The notes: generated from the sequence alone by a model not told the origin. Numbered from the stretch's first letter, positions 36,460-46,655 are shown. The stretch is DNA of 64,000 nucleotides from an uncultured Vibrio sp. (GCF_963675395.1 NZ_OY776222.1:124001-188000); one strand, 5' to 3'. Made by a program: numbers and translations.

Positions 36460-37600
36460 ATCATCGGAAAGAAATGAAAGTAAGATTTTCATCAGTAATA
36501 TGGTGGAATCGGCAATACGTATTGGCTTGATCTTCGTATTGTTTATGTTTACTTACGACATCATCAGGCCTTTCATCCTTCCCGTAATTTGGGGGGCAAT
36601 CATTGCAGTGGCACTTTTACCCGTCACTAAAAGGCTACAACGAGCCTATGGTGGCAGACGCGGTCTAGCGGCGACCACCATTGCTCTGCTAGGTATCGCT
36701 CTGCTAGTGACTCCATTAGTCATGGTCTCTGGTTCCATTTACGACGGTGCAACCCACGCACTGCAAGTACTTCAAAATGGCGATGTTAAAATACCAGGTC
36801 CAAAGCCATCCGTTGCTGACTGGCCTCTTGTCGGTGATAAACTTTACGACACCTGGACCCTTTTCTCGACCAATTTAGAGCAGGCAATTCAAACTTTTAT
36901 GCCTCAGATTAAGTCAGCATTGACCTCCCTGCTTGGCATGATGGGTGGCGCTCTGGGTAGTGTGTTGCTTTCTATCTTGTCTCTCGCCATTGCCGCGGGC
37001 TTTATGACTTACTCGGAATCATTGGCGTCAGGACTCACCACTATCGCAATTCGCACCGCAGGTGACAATGCAAAAAGCTGGGCAACACTGATTGCAGCGA
37101 CAATTAAAAGCGTACTGCTTGGCGTTGTCGGTGTCGCAGCGATTCAAGCGTTGCTGATTGGTGCAGGTTTCTTCGTATTCGGCGTTCCTGCCGCTGGTTT
37201 GCTCACTCTTATCTTAATGATTTTGTGTATCGCTCAACTACCTGCGCTTTTAGCGGTGTTACCTGTGATTGGCTACATGTACATGACTCAAGACAGTACG
37301 ACGGCAACCTTGTTTACCGTTTGGGCAGTTGTTGGTGCGCTTTCTGAAAACTTACTGAAGCCAATGCTAATGGGCCGAGGCGTGGATACTCCGATGCCGA
37401 TTATACTGATTGGTGCCATCGGCGGTATGCTTGTCTACGGTATCGTAGGCCTCTTCCTTGGCGCGGTCATCCTTTCAATTTGGTATGAGTTATTCGTTTG
37501 GTGGCTAAGCATTGAGAAAGCCCAACAGCAAGAAGAAATAGCCGAGCTACTCGAGGAGTCAGGTGAACAAAGTGAGTCTGGCAACGGTGCTGGTATTTAA
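36452..37600 (+). CDS. AI-2E (PerM/YdiK) family membrane permease
   Basis: A 382-residue inner-membrane protein with about eight helices. The N-terminal FILPVIWGAIIAVALLPVTKRLQ and the C-terminal GRGVDTPMPIILIGAIGGM ... GLFLGAVILSIWYELF words are diagnostic of the AI-2E exporter family (PF01594). Members export small molecules or Na+; the name comes from a proposed autoinducer-2 role for one member and should not be taken as function. The gene overlaps the K+ channel gene by 8 bases and is the last of the operon; a terminator follows. Confidence 0.9.
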   Translation: MDKSSERNESKIFISNMVESAIRIGLIFVLFMFTYDIIRPFILPVIWGAIIAVALLPVTKRLQRAYGGRRGLAATTIALLGIALLVTPLVMVSGSIYDGATHALQVLQNGDVKIPGPKPSVADWPLVGDKLYDTWTLFSTNLEQAIQTFMPQIKSALTSLLGMMGGALGSVLLSILSLAIAAGFMTYSESLASGLTTIAIRTAGDNAKSWATLIAATIKSVLLGVVGVAAIQALLIGAGFFVFGVPAAGLLTLILMILCIAQLPALLAVLPVIGYMYMTQDSTTATLFTVWAVVGALSENLLKPMLMGRGVDTPMPIILIGAIGGMLVYGIVGLFLGAVILSIWYELFVWWLSIEKAQQQEEIAELLEESGEQSESGNGAGI

Positions 37601-37636
37601 GCTCACCAAGCCTTAATTCAATACTCAACCATCATC

Positions 37637-37664
37637 AAACCGTTGCATTGCAGCGGTTTGTTTT
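37637..37664 (+). terminator. Terminator of the efflux operon
   Basis: Stem AAACCGTTGC / GCAGCGGTTT with a 3-base loop followed by GTTTTATT, 37 bases after the last stop codon. Confidence 0.88.
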
Positions 37665-37808
37665 ATTGAGTTCACATTTTCATCTTACTGACGATAAAAA
37701 ATGAAACTAATGTTAAATTTTCATACTTATTACACTTGATTGTTGCAATCAAACGCATAACGATGCACTCTCGATGCTCACTAATAAATAGTGCTTAGGA
37801 TAAAAACA

Positions 37809-38474
37809 ATGAAATTGATCAAGCCCTTAACTTGCGCGCTCGCTCTGGCAATGAGTAGCATGGCATTCGCTGACGTAACCATTGGTGTTCCTGACGACGT
37901 TTCAATACTCGCTGCGAATGGTGAAAAAGTGAAGCTTTCTGGCGGTTTTCTAGCTTCAGAAAAAACATTTACGCTACCTGACGGGGTAAACCAAGTTGTG
38001 TTCCGCTTTTCACCATTTTTCAACCAAGGCAATGATCGCGTTAGCGTTGAAAGTGATGTTATCATCACTCGATTCTCTGCATCGGACTCGAAGTTAACAT
38101 TCCAACTTCCAGAGTATCGCAATATGCGTGATGCTGAGGACAACATCAAAAATCTAGATTGGAAACTGGTTGACGCATCTGGCAATGCGATTGCCGTTGA
38201 GCAAGACACGCTGATTAAAGAAGGTATGCAGATTGGCCGTGATTATGTTCGTGAATCAGAGGATTACAATAGAGCTGGCGGCGTGGCAGCAATTGCGGTT
38301 GCAGGGGCGGTGGTTCAGCCAATGACTTTACCTGCTGAGATTCCTGAGGATATGAAGCAAGCACGAGCGGCTGCAAAAGCAGATTCAACCGCAGAAGAAA
38401 TGCTGCACTTCTGGTACCAAAAAGCGGATGCGGAAACGAAAGCTCGCTTCAAAGCGTACATCAACCAACAGTAA
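37809..38474 (+). CDS. DUF2057 (YccT-like) exported protein
   Basis: A 221-residue protein with a signal peptide (about 1-21, ending AFA) and the DUF2057 fold words PDDVSILAANGEKV, GVNQVVFRFSPFF and a C-terminal AEEMLHFWYQKADAETKARF. E. coli YccT (CsgI) of this family inhibits curli assembly in the periplasm; whether the Vibrio protein does the same is unknown. ATG 37809 has AGGA 8 bases upstream; the in-frame start at 37791 has none. Transcribed alone, with its own terminator. Confidence 0.87.
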   Translation: MKLIKPLTCALALAMSSMAFADVTIGVPDDVSILAANGEKVKLSGGFLASEKTFTLPDGVNQVVFRFSPFFNQGNDRVSVESDVIITRFSASDSKLTFQLPEYRNMRDAEDNIKNLDWKLVDASGNAIAVEQDTLIKEGMQIGRDYVRESEDYNRAGGVAAIAVAGAVVQPMTLPAEIPEDMKQARAAAKADSTAEEMLHFWYQKADAETKARFKAYINQQ

Positions 38475-38493
38475 CTTCTGGTTTATCTCAATT

Positions 38494-38521
38494 AAAAAGC
38501 CACATCAGATGTGGCTTTTTT
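38494..38521. terminator. Bidirectional intrinsic terminator
   Basis: Perfect 12-bp stem AAAAAGCCACAT / ATGTGGCTTTTT with a 3-base loop, between the convergent DUF2057 and RND permease genes. Confidence 0.95.
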
Positions 38522-38540
38522 AGTTTAGTAGACAAGCACT

Positions 38541-41500
38541 TTAGTGAGATGCATTAACGTGAGCTTCTGTCGCCTCATCCCGCTTTCTGAAACGCGCGAT
38601 TAAGCGAGAGAAAAAGCGCTTAATCGCTCTGAAAATGTTCTTGATGTCCTCTAGCATCAGATACAAACAAGGTACCAATACTAAGGTCAATATCGTCGCA
38701 TACAGAACTGCGAAGCCTAACGCGACTGCCATCGGGATAACGAATCGAGCCTGCAAACTCGTCTCAAACATAATAGGCAGAACACCAGCGAACGTCGTGA
38801 TTGATGTTAGGGTGATCGCGCGAAAACGAGCACATCCAGCTTCCACAACCGCTTGTTTGATGTTCATCCCCTTTTCTCTGACTTGGTTTACGTAGTCCGT
38901 CATGACAAGAGAGTCATTAATTACCACCCCCGCAGCTGCAATAAGGCCAAATGTCGACATCATGCTGATGTCTAGTCCAAACCAGAAATGCCCCCAAATC
39001 GCGCCCGTTAAACTGAAAGGAATCACCGACATTACAATCAGTGGCTGGGTGTAACTCTTCAGTGGCACCGCAAGTAGGATATAGACGATGATCATCCCGG
39101 CAATGAAGAAGAGAATCTGCTCGTTACGCTGTGCGGCTTGCTCTTCGATGTCTCCACCCAACTCAGTCTTAACACTTGGGAACTGATCCTTCATATCCGG
39201 CAAGATGCTTTCATCGATGATTTTCACCACTTCTTCTGGCTCAATCAGCTCTTCATCAATGGAACCATAAACGTAAACCGTTTGATATCCGCCCTCACGA
39301 CGAATCGTACTTACGCCAGGTTGCTCATTGATTTTCACCACATCTCCCAGCATAACTTTTTTACCTGCTGGCGTTGTGATGACGGCATAGCGCAGAGAAG
39401 AGAAAGCTTCACGTGTTAATTGCGGATAACGCACCATCACTTTGATTTCCTCGCCGTCACGAATCAATCGCTGTGCTTCACCACCATAGAAACTGCCACC
39501 CACTTGCTGAGCAATCATAGTGAGATCCAAACCGAGATCGTAGGCAACTGGCGCTAAAGAAAGAAGCACTTCTTTACTACCGGAATCAATCGAAGATGAA
39601 ATGTCATACAGGCCGTCCTGCTGCTGCAAGCGATCAATTAAATAACGTCCCGCTTCATTCAGCTCATTGATATTGGAGCCAAACAACAGATATCCGAATT
39701 CATCTCGATCACCACCACCCGCACTCTGATCACGAATTTTAATGCTCTTCATTCCCGGTATGGTTGGCATGGCTTCACGCCAACGACGCGCAAGTTCAAA
39801 CGTATTGAAAGGTCGCAATTCCTCATCAACAAGTGGAACCAAAACTCGGCCTTCGGTACGGCTTCTGTTATAAGAAAGGACATCCCGAATCATTCCCTGA
39901 CCATGCTCTTCAATGGTCTGAGTTTCAACCTCCTGCATAACACGCTCAATGGTTTTGAGTGCATCAATGGTCTGCTCACTTGATACGGTATCATTCATTT
40001 CAATCGTGATAGCCGGATAGTCTGTGGGTACTTTAGGGTTTGGAATGACACGTACATAATTAGAGTTTACTAGTGCAGCACTGATTGCCAGTAAACCACA
40101 AAATATGGCGAAAACACTCCAGCGCCAGTGAGTACACAGAGTGACAAAGCGGCGATAAGTCCCATTAACAAAGCCGAAAAAGCGCGTATTAAAGCGATCT
40201 CGCCATCCACCAGGCTTAATCGGTTTGAAATTCGTGTGCGCAAGGTGGGCTGGCAAGATTAGCTTTGATTCAATCAGACTGAAGATTAAACATAAAATAA
40301 CCACACCCGCGATGCCGTAGAAAAATGCGCTATCAATACCGCTGGAGAGTAAGAAAGGAGCGAACACAGCGATGGTTGTCAGAACACCAAATGTCGCCGG
40401 CGTCGCGACACGTTTAACACCGCGTACTACATTCTCAACACCTCCGCCCTTTTCCTCAATTTCAGTGTAGGCGCTTTCGCCCATGACTATAGCGTCATCA
40501 ACGACGATCCCCAACACCATAATAAAGGCAAATAGAGACACAATATTCACGGTAATGCCTAACGCAGGCATTAACATTACCGCACCAAGGAAACAGACCG
40601 GTAAACCGATCATCACCCACATGGCTAAGCGAAAGCGTAGGAAAATGCTCAGCATAATCGCCACCAGCGCAGCCCCCTGCAACAGGTTTTTCAGCATCAT
40701 ATCGAGACGGCCATTAAGGTAATAGGTCATGTCGACCAGAACCTTTAGCTGAACATCACTTGGCAGCGTTTTGTTTTTTGCCTCAATATACTTATGAACG
40801 GATTCAGCAACCGGAATAATATTCTGATCACGCGTTGCTTCAACGGACATATAAATCGCATTTTGCCCCGAATACTCAAAGTAGCGCTCTTCTTCAGTAA
40901 AGCCATCTTTGATCGTCGCAATATCCTGCAGCAGAACTTTCGCGCCGTTTGCCCCCAGTTTCACTGGAATATTTCTGAATTCGTCACCATGGTAATACTG
41001 GTTCTCAATACGTACTGCAATCATCCCAGAGTTAGTTTTGACTTCACCGGCTGAAAAGTTGGCAGAGTAACGTCTAATCGCATCACTCACATCATTTAAC
41101 GTGAGGTCGTACTTACGCAGCACCAGAGGATCAACTTCAATCGCAATCTCCTCTTCTGGTGCACTTAAATACACCAACATGACGTTTTTCAGTTGCAGAA
41201 GCTCATCTTCAATTTGCTTTGCAATAGGTTTTAGCTCTTCGAGTGGTCTATCACCAACGAGCCCCATTTCAATGACATCTTGACGCCACTCAACTTGATA
41301 GACATTAATTGGCTCCATACCCGCAGGTAAATTGGACAAGGTATCAATCCGCTGATTCACATCATCAAGCACGCGTTTGATGTCAGCATTCACATCCACT
41401 TCAATAGATACATAAGCACTGCCGCGACTCGCTCGGGATACGACTTTCTTGATGCCCGTAACGTCTTTGATCGACTCTTCTACTTTGACGAGAATACTCT

Positions 41501-41699
41501 CCTCTATTTCCTGAGGAGAGGCACCAGGATAGGTTGCTCGTACGTCTATGTAATTAACTTCGATGTTAGGGAACATCTGTCTTTGAATGAACAGATAGCT
41601 CACAATACCCATGATGATGATAAACACCATCAGCAGGTTGGCAGCCACAGGGTTATTCGCAAAATAGGCAATTAGGCCCTTTTGATTGGTCTCTTGCAT
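38541..41699 (-). CDS. RND-family efflux permease
   Basis: A 1052-residue inner-membrane proton antiporter of the AcrB/HAE1-like group. Twelve membrane helices in two halves are interrupted by two large periplasmic loops. The signature GIVVDDAIVMGESAYTEIEE (helix 4, about residue 397) holds the paired Asp proton relay, and the porter words ATYPGASPQEIEESILVKVEE (near residue 50) are present. It likely exports lipophilic compounds with the adaptor encoded 13 bases upstream. No outer-membrane channel gene is present, so TolC is probably shared. Confidence 0.93.
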   Translation of the reverse strand: MQETNQKGLIAYFANNPVAANLLMVFIIIMGIVSYLFIQRQMFPNIEVNYIDVRATYPGASPQEIEESILVKVEESIKDVTGIKKVVSRASRGSAYVSIEVDVNADIKRVLDDVNQRIDTLSNLPAGMEPINVYQVEWRQDVIEMGLVGDRPLEELKPIAKQIEDELLQLKNVMLVYLSAPEEEIAIEVDPLVLRKYDLTLNDVSDAIRRYSANFSAGEVKTNSGMIAVRIENQYYHGDEFRNIPVKLGANGAKVLLQDIATIKDGFTEEERYFEYSGQNAIYMSVEATRDQNIIPVAESVHKYIEAKNKTLPSDVQLKVLVDMTYYLNGRLDMMLKNLLQGAALVAIMLSIFLRFRLAMWVMIGLPVCFLGAVMLMPALGITVNIVSLFAFIMVLGIVVDDAIVMGESAYTEIEEKGGGVENVVRGVKRVATPATFGVLTTIAVFAPFLLSSGIDSAFFYGIAGVVILCLIFSLIESKLILPAHLAHTNFKPIKPGGWRDRFNTRFFGFVNGTYRRFVTLCTHWRWSVFAIFCGLLAISAALVNSNYVRVIPNPKVPTDYPAITIEMNDTVSSEQTIDALKTIERVMQEVETQTIEEHGQGMIRDVLSYNRSRTEGRVLVPLVDEELRPFNTFELARRWREAMPTIPGMKSIKIRDQSAGGGDRDEFGYLLFGSNINELNEAGRYLIDRLQQQDGLYDISSSIDSGSKEVLLSLAPVAYDLGLDLTMIAQQVGGSFYGGEAQRLIRDGEEIKVMVRYPQLTREAFSSLRYAVITTPAGKKVMLGDVVKINEQPGVSTIRREGGYQTVYVYGSIDEELIEPEEVVKIIDESILPDMKDQFPSVKTELGGDIEEQAAQRNEQILFFIAGMIIVYILLAVPLKSYTQPLIVMSVIPFSLTGAIWGHFWFGLDISMMSTFGLIAAAGVVINDSLVMTDYVNQVREKGMNIKQAVVEAGCARFRAITLTSITTFAGVLPIMFETSLQARFVIPMAVALGFAVLYATILTLVLVPCLYLMLEDIKNIFRAIKRFFSRLIARFRKRDEATEAHVNASH

Positions 41700-41712
41700 G
41701 ACAAACTCCTAC

Positions 41713-42870
41713 TTATTGTACGACGGTTTCGGAGTCGTCATTCTTTTTTGCGATCTGCACCGCCATGCCTTTTTGTGGGTACTCCGGCAGAGTTAACACG
41801 AGTTGATCGCTCTGTTCTAAACCATCCCCCACCAACATAAACTCGCCTTCAGCTCTTAGTACGGTCACAGTTCGTGGCTGAAGTTCGTTGTCATCATTGA
41901 CCACCCAAACAGTACGATTCTTAACCAACTCTTGAGGGAGACGATAAATGTGTTTGAGCTCTTTACCGGTAAAGCTGACTTCAACATAAGAGCCAAATTT
42001 GATTGGTGGCTTTTCACTATCAATACCGTACGGATCTTCAACTTGGATCACCATATTGATCATACGTGTCGCACTGTCGATCATACCCAAGTCACGGACC
42101 ACCTTGCCTTCACGTGTTGTCGACAAAATGCCTTGCTGAGTGACAGTGGCACGGAGTTCATTGATGGATTCCGGTAAGAACGCACTATCAAATCCGGCGA
42201 TCGGCACATGTATTTCCGCAACCTCAATATTGTTGAGAGTAGCTACACGAGAACCGGACGTGACAAACTGACCGACACCAATATCGCGCTCAACAACTAA
42301 TGCATCGTATGGTGCAATGACTTTGCAATTTTCCAGGTCACGCTTGGCACGTTTCAATGACGCCTGAGCAGATTTCACCTGCGCTTCAGCACTTAATACA
42401 TGTGGCTTACGCAAATACAAGTCGGTTACTTGTTTATCACCAAGTTGCTTGGCCTGACGCTTTGCGACCTCGGCTTTCGCTTTCTCTTCGATCAATGTTG
42501 CACGGGCACTTGCTAACGCCGCCTCAGCTTGAAGTACTGCCGCTTCGTAGTTATCGCTTTCAATCGTGAACAAGACTTCACCGCGCTTCACAATACCGCC
42601 AGTGACAAAGTTGGAATGCCAACTGATCACTTCGCCGCTCACTTGTGCAGAGAGGTGAGTTTTCTCGAATGGAACCAACTCGCCATGGCTGGTAATCACC
42701 ACTTTGTGATCGGTAGGGAAAAGTGAAGATGCTTGAACCGTCGGTTCAGCAATGGTTTCTTTCGTCGACTCTTTTTCTGGAGCCGTTGCAGCTATTGCGG
42801 CGTAACCTGCATAGGAGCCACCAGCAACAACGAAGGGTAACAGCCAACGTAACATGGGTTTTGATAACAT
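41713..42870 (-). CDS. RND efflux periplasmic adaptor
   Basis: A 385-residue membrane-fusion protein with an N-terminal hydrophobic segment (WLLPFVVAGGSYAGYAAIAA). Seen in order: lipoyl half-motif QVSGEVISWHSNFVTGGIVKRGEVLF, helical hairpin (AEAALASARATLIEEKAKAEVAKRQAK), second lipoyl half (VIAPYDALVVERDIGVGQFVTSGS), and the C-terminal beta-barrel and membrane-proximal part. It pairs with the RND permease of the same operon. ATG 42870 has AAGGA about 8 bases upstream; the preceding TTG is not needed. Confidence 0.92.
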   Translation of the reverse strand: MLSKPMLRWLLPFVVAGGSYAGYAAIAATAPEKESTKETIAEPTVQASSLFPTDHKVVITSHGELVPFEKTHLSAQVSGEVISWHSNFVTGGIVKRGEVLFTIESDNYEAAVLQAEAALASARATLIEEKAKAEVAKRQAKQLGDKQVTDLYLRKPHVLSAEAQVKSAQASLKRAKRDLENCKVIAPYDALVVERDIGVGQFVTSGSRVATLNNIEVAEIHVPIAGFDSAFLPESINELRATVTQQGILSTTREGKVVRDLGMIDSATRMINMVIQVEDPYGIDSEKPPIKFGSYVEVSFTGKELKHIYRLPQELVKNRTVWVVNDDNELQPRTVTVLRAEGEFMLVGDGLEQSDQLVLTLPEYPQKGMAVQIAKKNDDSETVVQ

Positions 42871-43524
42871 CAAAAAGTCCTTTTTTTATTGTTTTTTCAC
42901 CGCGGATTACTTGATCTGGCTTACAGGAGTCACTCTCTGCCAGCCAACTCAAGTTCCTTGAAGCAAACGGTGAGGTAATAACATCTGAAATAGACAATTC
43001 TGTTTACTCCAAGTAATGGAAAAAAATGGAACTACCACCACTTGGACTAAGTAAGAGAACAGCACTTGCAAAGGCTTGAGACCGTAAAATACGGCAAATC
43101 ATCCTCTAAAAGTTCATAAAATTAACAAAATTTTAACTCATTCTGCAAGCTGCATTACCTTACTTCAACTTTGCAAATGCAAGCAGCGCGCCAAGTAATT
43201 AACATATAAAAATCATAGCTTTACTAAATAAACAAAAATGAACCTAGTTATGTGTAGGTGAGAAATACCAGATATTAGTGGATACAACCAATTAGAGTAA
43301 AAACATTAATTAAATAAATGATTTTGTGCGTCAAAAAAAGCGAGCAAGGACAAAGTTTTGAGAGAAATTAATCAGCTCAAATCACAACCTAAACTAGGTC
43401 TGACTCACTGGTAGCTAAAATTTTGCTAACTAATGTGCGTGATTGTGTATTGAACCCTGCACGTTGAAATCATTTGCGTATATACTCAGCCTAAGTAACG
43501 TTTTGTATTACAAGGATATGTTCA
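42871..43524. other. Long intergenic gap between RND operon and PLD lipoprotein
   Basis: About 650 AT-rich bases between divergent genes; both promoters must lie here. The only small dyad I note is CCGTA-AAA-TACGG (43082-43094), a possible operator for the RND operon. No convincing gene or RNA. Confidence 0.4.
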
Positions 43525-45042
43525 TTGTCTCATATGTTTACTAAGCTCATTTTCACCTGCATGTTTACTTTTCTGTCGGCCTGTTCAGCAATTGAGTACA
43601 GCGAGCCTAGTGAGAAGTCGACGACATTTCAGTACGGTTACCAATCGGATTCAGCGCTGGCACACTATTTTGAGGCTTACGGAAGAGACCCGAAAACGGA
43701 GACTGGTTTTTATCCTCTTAACCAAGGTCACGATGCGCTTCTTGCACGCATTTCGCTGATTGAATCTGCGCAAAAAAGTTTGGATCTTCAGTACTATATC
43801 TATCGAGGTGATGAGACCAGTAATTTCATTACTTGGCGACTGTACGAAGCCGCAAAACGAGGGGTTCGAATTCGCTTACTGCTCGATGACATGCAAAAGC
43901 GCAACGACAAAATGATGGCCGCGATGAACGCCCATCCAAACATCGAAATCCGTTTGTTTAATCCCCACCAATATCGCTCTGCACGGCTATTCGGGTTTGC
44001 GACAGACTTCGACCGTCTGAACCGCCGTATGCACAACAAATCACTCATCGCTGATAGCGTGTCAGCGGTAGTAGGCGGAAGAAATATCGGCAATGAATAT
44101 TTCTCTTTTGAATCTGAAGTCTCGTTCGGCGACTTCGACTTGCTACTCTATGGAGAAGCCGTCCAACAAACAGCAGACCAATTTGATCTCTATTGGAACA
44201 GCGTTTATGCCGTGCCAATGGAATGGGTTTCCCCGGGCTCTGAACAAATAACCGATGCGGCGATTCAAGAGCAAGTCGATAAACTGCAACTTACCGAAAA
44301 GTTCACTCAAGGCCGCTACAACTTCAATACCCTCGACATGTATCAAGAGTTGAAGAATGAAAAGCTCAAGCTTTATTGGGGTGAAGGAGATATCTGGTTC
44401 GACTTACCTGACAAAGTGGCGACGCACGAAAGCCAGCTGATTAGTAACTTGTCCGAGCTACTCAAAAGTGTGGACCACTCGTTCGTGCTTATCTCCCCCT
44501 ATTTTGTGCCAACCGAAGCAGGAACAAAAGCGCTGACCAACGCCGCGAAACGAGGCGTGGATATTACGATCGTCACCAACAGCCTAGCTTCTAACGATGT
44601 CTTTGCGGTGCATGGCTGGTATTCAAAGTACCGCGAAGATTTGCTCGCTTCAGGTATCAAACTCTGGGAAGTAAAATCCAGTGCCAAACTTAAGAGCAAA
44701 TGGAGCTTAACGGGTAGTAGCCGCGCGAGTTTGCATGCCAAAGCGATGCTAATCGATAAAGAGACGCTTTTTGTCGGCTCAATGAACTGGGATCCACGCT
44801 CGGCAAAACTCAACACAGAAATGGCTGCCGTGATTAAGCAACCAGAATACGTGCAAGATTTTCTGGGAGCCTTACCTGAAATACTCAATAACAACGCTTA
44901 TCGCGTGACGCTCCGCGACGGTGATATTGTCTGGACTGATAATAAGACAGGACAAGAATATGACTCAGAACCCGAAGCAAGCATGTGGCGAAAAATGGGC
45001 TCTTGGTTCTCCGGTATTTTACCCATCGAAGATCAACTTTAA
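43525..45042 (+). CDS. Phospholipase-D-family lipoprotein, ClsC/YmdC-like
   Basis: A 505-residue lipoprotein (lipobox LSAC in FTFLSACSAIEY) with two complete PLD catalytic motifs of the HxKx4D type: HNKSLIAD near residue 175 and HAKAMLID near residue 408, the latter followed by GSMNWDPRS. E. coli ClsC of this family makes cardiolipin from phosphatidylglycerol and phosphatidylethanolamine; a similar envelope phospholipid role is likely. TTG 43525 lies 8 bases after AAGGA and is taken as the start; ATG 43534 is 17 bases away. Ends at a strong terminator. Confidence 0.88.
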   Translation: MSHMFTKLIFTCMFTFLSACSAIEYSEPSEKSTTFQYGYQSDSALAHYFEAYGRDPKTETGFYPLNQGHDALLARISLIESAQKSLDLQYYIYRGDETSNFITWRLYEAAKRGVRIRLLLDDMQKRNDKMMAAMNAHPNIEIRLFNPHQYRSARLFGFATDFDRLNRRMHNKSLIADSVSAVVGGRNIGNEYFSFESEVSFGDFDLLLYGEAVQQTADQFDLYWNSVYAVPMEWVSPGSEQITDAAIQEQVDKLQLTEKFTQGRYNFNTLDMYQELKNEKLKLYWGEGDIWFDLPDKVATHESQLISNLSELLKSVDHSFVLISPYFVPTEAGTKALTNAAKRGVDITIVTNSLASNDVFAVHGWYSKYREDLLASGIKLWEVKSSAKLKSKWSLTGSSRASLHAKAMLIDKETLFVGSMNWDPRSAKLNTEMAAVIKQPEYVQDFLGALPEILNNNAYRVTLRDGDIVWTDNKTGQEYDSEPEASMWRKMGSWFSGILPIEDQL

Positions 45043-45057
45043 CCTGCTTCGATCTAA

Positions 45058-45083
45058 AAACAGCGCCCTAGTCGGCGCTGTTT
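45058..45083. terminator. Bidirectional intrinsic terminator
   Basis: Stem AAACAGCGCC / GGCGCTGTTT with a 6-base loop between the convergent PLD and ASCH genes. Confidence 0.92.
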
Positions 45084-45089
45084 GATTAT

Positions 45090-45560
45090 TTAGTCCAAAG
45101 GATAGACGACTTTAAACCGCTCTAAAACCAACAGCCGTTGCTCGTGCCACTCAATACCTAGCTCATCGCATTCGGCTTGGAAGAAACGGGTATGGGCTTC
45201 GCGCCACCATTGTAGCGTTCTATCCCCTTCGCCTTCTGCTCGTGCGAACTCCTCTTCTATCTCACTGTACGGGCAAGTAGAAACATCGGTGATTTCAATC
45301 ACGCAAACAGGCTCACCATCCCAATTCGTCACAACCTGCAGATGCCCGACTTGAGGCATGACTTCTCCGTACTCGCTGTACCAAAGCTCCATGCTGCAAG
45401 ACGCTGTTTTTTGGCCTGAGCGAACCAACTCTGCGCAAATATTCGCATTGTCTTCATCGGCGCAGTAATAATCCGCACTCATTGACGGAATGGATTCTCG
45501 TTGCTGGGGAGTGAGTAATTCTAAGTATTGATCGAGATAATGTTTCGCTTTGAGGTCCAT
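45090..45560 (-). CDS. ASCH-domain protein
   Basis: A protein of about 156 residues with an ASCH (PUA-like) domain, a fold proposed to bind RNA. Family words seen are ELVRSGQKTASCSMELWYSEYGE and VCVIEITDV, and the C-terminal WWREAHTRFFQAECDELGIEWHEQRLLVLERFKVVY. Small bacterial ASCH proteins such as E. coli YqfB act as amidohydrolases, so an enzymatic role is an alternative. No start has a good ribosome site; ATG 45560 (MDLKAKHY) is preferred to in-frame starts up to 45608. Confidence 0.8.
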   Translation of the reverse strand: MDLKAKHYLDQYLELLTPQQRESIPSMSADYYCADEDNANICAELVRSGQKTASCSMELWYSEYGEVMPQVGHLQVVTNWDGEPVCVIEITDVSTCPYSEIEEEFARAEGEGDRTLQWWREAHTRFFQAECDELGIEWHEQRLLVLERFKVVYPLD

Positions 45561-45793
45561 AACAATCGCCATACAAATCAATAAGGAGAAATGAGCATAT
45601 TGGCTCACATTAACAAAAACAATATTCTAAAATTTAAAAGATTACCCAACCTTGCTATCACCAGAGTATTGTAGGGCTGAAAGGCCGAGTAAAAATAAGG
45701 CAAATATTTCTTTTCAGAGAACTTTGCTAAACGTTTGTGCTATTTGTTATTGTTGCATGGTCTATCTGTATTGTTAACGCGAAAGGACGTTTT

Positions 45794-46642
45794 ATGCGCT
45801 TATTCATCGGTATTTTTTTCTCGCTGTTTCTTTCTCTTTCATCCGCCGTGGCGTCTGAAGAAAAGTACTCCGAATCAGATCTGTTAGATAGACCGCTTAT
45901 GGAGCGCTATATTTTAGACGAACTTAAAGCTCTGCGTCAGGATTTCCAAAGCTTAGAAAAGCGCACGATTACTGAGATCACTGACCGTGAACTTAGTGTC
46001 GCTGATAAATCATTGAACTACGCCAATGTAACCGTGACCTACTTCTTCTACATCATCGCCGGTGTGGCATCACTGATCGCTTTTGTGGGTTGGCAGTCAC
46101 TGCGTGAATTTAAACATAACACCAAAGAGATGGCGGATAAGCGACTAGATAAGATCGCAAGCGAATACGAGAAAAAGTTTGTTGCGCTGGAAAGAGACTT
46201 GAAGCGAAAAACACGCATCATCAGTGAGAACAACAAAGAAATCGAAAAAATCAACGAAATCCACAACTTATGGCTTCGTGCACAAAGTTCACAAACACCG
46301 GAACAACGAATTGAAATCTATGATGAGATTTTGGTTATTCGTCCAGGCGATTTGGAGGCACTCACTTATAAAGCGGATGCTGCAATGGAAATCAACGAAT
46401 ACCATTGGGCACTCAGCATATGTAATCGTGTGTTAGAAGTGGACTACACGAATGGCCCGGCACTGTACCAACGTGCCTGTGCGTATTCTCGATTAGGTGT
46501 TGAAGAGCAAGCGATTGAAGATTTAGAACGCTCAATTGAATACAGCCCATCTATTCGTGATTTGTTGGCTGAAGAGCGAGATCTTGAATTGCTACACGGT
46601 AACGAACGATTTGAGAAGCTGTTGCAACTCCATCACGAGTAA
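45794..46642 (+). CDS. Membrane-anchored TPR protein
   Basis: A 282-residue protein: signal peptide (about 1-21, ending AVAS), a periplasmic helical part with a coiled-coil look (MERYILDELKALRQDFQSLEKR), one membrane helix (about 76-98, VTYFFYIIAGVASLIAFVGW), a charged coiled coil (about 105-160), then two to three tetratricopeptide repeats (DLEALTYKADAAMEINEYHWAL and ALYQRACAYSRLGVEEQAIE). It probably scaffolds other proteins; partner unknown. ATG 45794 has AAAGGA 7 bases upstream. The DUF2391 gene starts 13 bases after its stop. Confidence 0.8.
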   Translation: MRLFIGIFFSLFLSLSSAVASEEKYSESDLLDRPLMERYILDELKALRQDFQSLEKRTITEITDRELSVADKSLNYANVTVTYFFYIIAGVASLIAFVGWQSLREFKHNTKEMADKRLDKIASEYEKKFVALERDLKRKTRIISENNKEIEKINEIHNLWLRAQSSQTPEQRIEIYDEILVIRPGDLEALTYKADAAMEINEYHWALSICNRVLEVDYTNGPALYQRACAYSRLGVEEQAIEDLERSIEYSPSIRDLLAEERDLELLHGNERFEKLLQLHHE

Positions 46643-46655
46643 CGGAATAAACACC

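Noticed and set aside
36452-37600. Calling the AI-2E gene an autoinducer-2 exporter
   Set aside because: The family name does not establish that function, and context points to an efflux operon.
43082-43094. CCGTA-AAA-TACGG dyad as an RND-operon operator
   Set aside because: Too short and distant from the start to call without conservation data; only noted in the gap description.
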